A DNA stretch of 64,000 bases from Paraburkholderia ultramafica (GTDB lineage Bacteria; Pseudomonadota; Gammaproteobacteria; Burkholderiales; Burkholderiaceae): positions 124,001 through 188,000 of the forward strand of contig NZ_CADIKK010000010.1 of the NCBI RefSeq assembly GCF_902859915.1. Direction: 5' to 3'. Shown here piece after piece: positions 63,401 to 64,000 of the stretch; the stretch's first letter is position 1; each line of letters begins with the position of its first letter. The translations under genes were made by a program, and so were the position numbers. The notes below the pieces were generated by a model, which saw only the letters and a program-made list of their open reading frames with translations, had not been told where the DNA came from and did no database searches.

Positions 63401-63730
63401 GCGGCGAGTAATTTAACGTTCGGACATTCGCTAGTGCTCTCAATTTTCGGTCGAGTGTGCCAGCTCGCTGGTCGACAAGATGAAGCCCTCATTCATACAC
63501 ATGACGCCATTGATCTTGCTCGAGCCTCCGGCGAACGAGGTAACGAAGCCTGGGCCTGGTGCCTGTTGGGCGATCTTGTGTCGGATCGCAACGCTACCGC
63601 ACCTCGGATTGAGGAGGCTCACAATCACTATCGCACGGCGTTGACGATCGCCCAGGAGCTTGGAATGCGTCCATTGCAAGCAAAATGCCTGGATGGACTT
63701 TCCCGGCTGCAAAAAGATGGTCGGAAATGA
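60485..63730 (+). CDS. SAM-domain adenylate/guanylate cyclase with AAA ATPase and TPR region
   Basis: The 1081-residue protein starts at GTG with AGGAGATA upstream. Residues 3-60 form a SAM domain (IAEWLASLGLSEYAQLFADN). Residues 80-245 form a class III cyclase with LTVMFCDLVGSTALSKRL (metal Asp89), QYLGDGVLAYFGYPQAHEDD and GETPNLAARLQTLA. A large STAND-like ATPase has a P-loop GEPGIGKS at residues 307-314 and LLILFEDVHWVDPSSLEALD. The last 400 residues are TPR-like helical repeats. It is cytoplasmic. It probably integrates protein-binding input to control cAMP or cGMP synthesis. No phosphodiesterase is adjacent. Confidence 0.9.
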   Translation: MGSIAEWLASLGLSEYAQLFADNGIDRSVLRDLTDQDLKDLGVLLGHRRKMLRAIAQLGDSAVAISPISATPVPRDDADRRQLTVMFCDLVGSTALSKRLDPEDMRKILAVYYRGCADVITKAGGFIAQYLGDGVLAYFGYPQAHEDDAERAVRAGLTLVRAIGKLDSGTDESLRVRIGIATGVVIVGDLTGEGEAQERGVVGETPNLAARLQTLAEAGTVVISTSTQRLTAGLFDYRDMGLATVKGFDEAVLVWQVLGPSGVESRFEALHAATLTPLVGRDEEIELLLSRWQRAKNGKGQVVLLSGEPGIGKSRLSTALEERLQSEPHARLRYFCSRRHQDSAFYPFISQLERAAGLRRDDTTEQRLDKLEALLAFAADNLGEAAPLMAALLSISTENRYPALNLTPQQYKEKTLGVMLAQIEGLAMRQPLLILFEDVHWVDPSSLEALDQLVDRIATLPVLLIVTFRPEFTSPWIGRPEVTLLTLNRLHPRQRAEMIERITFGKTLPKEVTDRIIEHTDGIPLFVEELTRTVLESGVLREQNGRYVVDGPLPPLAIPMTLHASLMARLDRLAPARDVAQIAAAIGRRFSYELISAVASMPKERLDDALDHLVSAELVFRHGAPPDAEYTFKHALVQDAAYSSLLRDRRQQLHARIATELENHFSDVAEQQPEILAEHCAQAGLTEKAARLWRRAGHNTSNRAAHREASVLLEKALTAYAAVPSSAEILGEVIDIRWELNHSLYPLGELARDRANLESAKHLAEGLGDEVRLSRILSRLAFTLGSLGDLVGAVEAGERALALAERRSDPDAKAWAAMMLARSRYGRGDYERAMGHARQALELLHEDHGIGPHEAYVKFTRVNGRIWQVLCLAELGRFDEAADIGQEATDMARAMNEPEELIFAGHGIGRMHLIQGNPDVAVEALEPALALCRSAEFPIYVPRITSCLGAAYASLGRTDEALVLLEEAVRQAAASNLTFGHSLVLSIFGRVCQLAGRQDEALIHTHDAIDLARASGERGNEAWAWCLLGDLVSDRNATAPRIEEAHNHYRTALTIAQELGMRPLQAKCLDGLSRLQKDGRK

Positions 63731-64000
63731 AGCATTGGCCGAGCAACATGCAGCAGACGCGACCTCGCTTTGCCGGGAAATGGACACAAAAACCCCATAG
63801 CCTTGTAGAACCTCATTTCACCTTGCACCGTTCGCCGCGAACCGTTCCGTCGAAAGGATTGAAGATCAGAACGGCGGATCATGCGGATGTTTCTGGTCGG
63901 AGGGATCCATGTGATCCCAAGGCTGCGCGCCAGAGGTGAACACGACCATCGCTGACCGATAACATCAAATCCCGATTATCACAGTCGCCTTACTTACCTA
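63731..64000. other. End of window without recognisable gene
   Basis: The last 270 bases contain short ORFs only. No terminator is clear after the cyclase stop. Confidence 0.35.

Overview
The window is high-GC DNA from a beta-proteobacterium. The protein families and their pairings point to Paraburkholderia or a close relative in Burkholderiaceae, probably a secondary replicon. The supporting features are a Burkholderia-type porin, a DUF3311/sodium-solute symporter pair, FUSC, DUF1488 and DUF3008 proteins, a phosphoketolase with a short 6-phosphogluconate dehydrogenase, and a caa3 oxidase. This placement is inference from family recognition; no rRNA, tRNA, CRISPR array or replication origin was seen.

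Layout. Positions 1-6.9 kb hold small regulatory and enzyme genes: a TIGR03118 lipoprotein, a HAD phosphatase, an ArsR/SRPBCC pair with an apparently leaderless promoter-operator, a GST, an aldo-keto reductase, and an exported metallophosphoesterase with a cupredoxin. From 7 to 15.7 kb come a FUSC gene broken in a TC dinucleotide tract, a diguanylate cyclase, a phytochelatin-synthase remnant, a symporter pair, MarC, a class II amidotransferase and a persulfide-dioxygenase-like hydrolase. From 15.7 to 18.5 kb there are small genes and remnants, including a deleted porin. From 18.7 to 39.1 kb central-carbon genes recur (transketolase, GlgX, 6-phosphogluconate dehydrogenase, phosphoketolase), interleaved with YihY, two signalling proteins, an MFS carrier, a HAD protein and an ankyrin protein. 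From 39 to 48 kb come a BON protein, an alpha/beta hydrolase, PsuG, a GFA protein, a decayed adenylate cyclase beside an intact cAMP phosphodiesterase, a MoaD/beta-propeller pair and flavohemoglobin.

From 48 to 54.1 kb lies the most degraded stretch: GNAT, IS66, acyltransferase, DUF3008, DUF4142 and DUF1488 fragments lie around an intact YceH gene, a ferric-reductase-like gene and a membrane-protein gene. From 54.2 to 60.4 kb a five-gene caa3-type cytochrome oxidase operon runs on the minus strand, bracketed by two plus-strand glycine-zipper-like membrane proteins. The window closes with a SAM-cyclase-ATPase-TPR protein.

How the genes fit together. Transketolase, 6-phosphogluconate dehydrogenase and phosphoketolase would feed pentose phosphates into a phosphoketolase shunt, with GlgX supplying glucose from glycogen. 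Hmp, the haem-copper oxidase and the cupredoxin are respiration or nitric-oxide related. Two nucleotide cyclases, one cyclic-nucleotide phosphodiesterase, one GGDEF protein, one response regulator and one hybrid kinase make the region rich in signalling. At least a dozen genes are truncated, frameshifted or carry stops, so the region looks dispensable and prone to rearrangement. The most notable single signal is the (TC)7 tract splitting FUSC, which has the form of a phase-variation switch.
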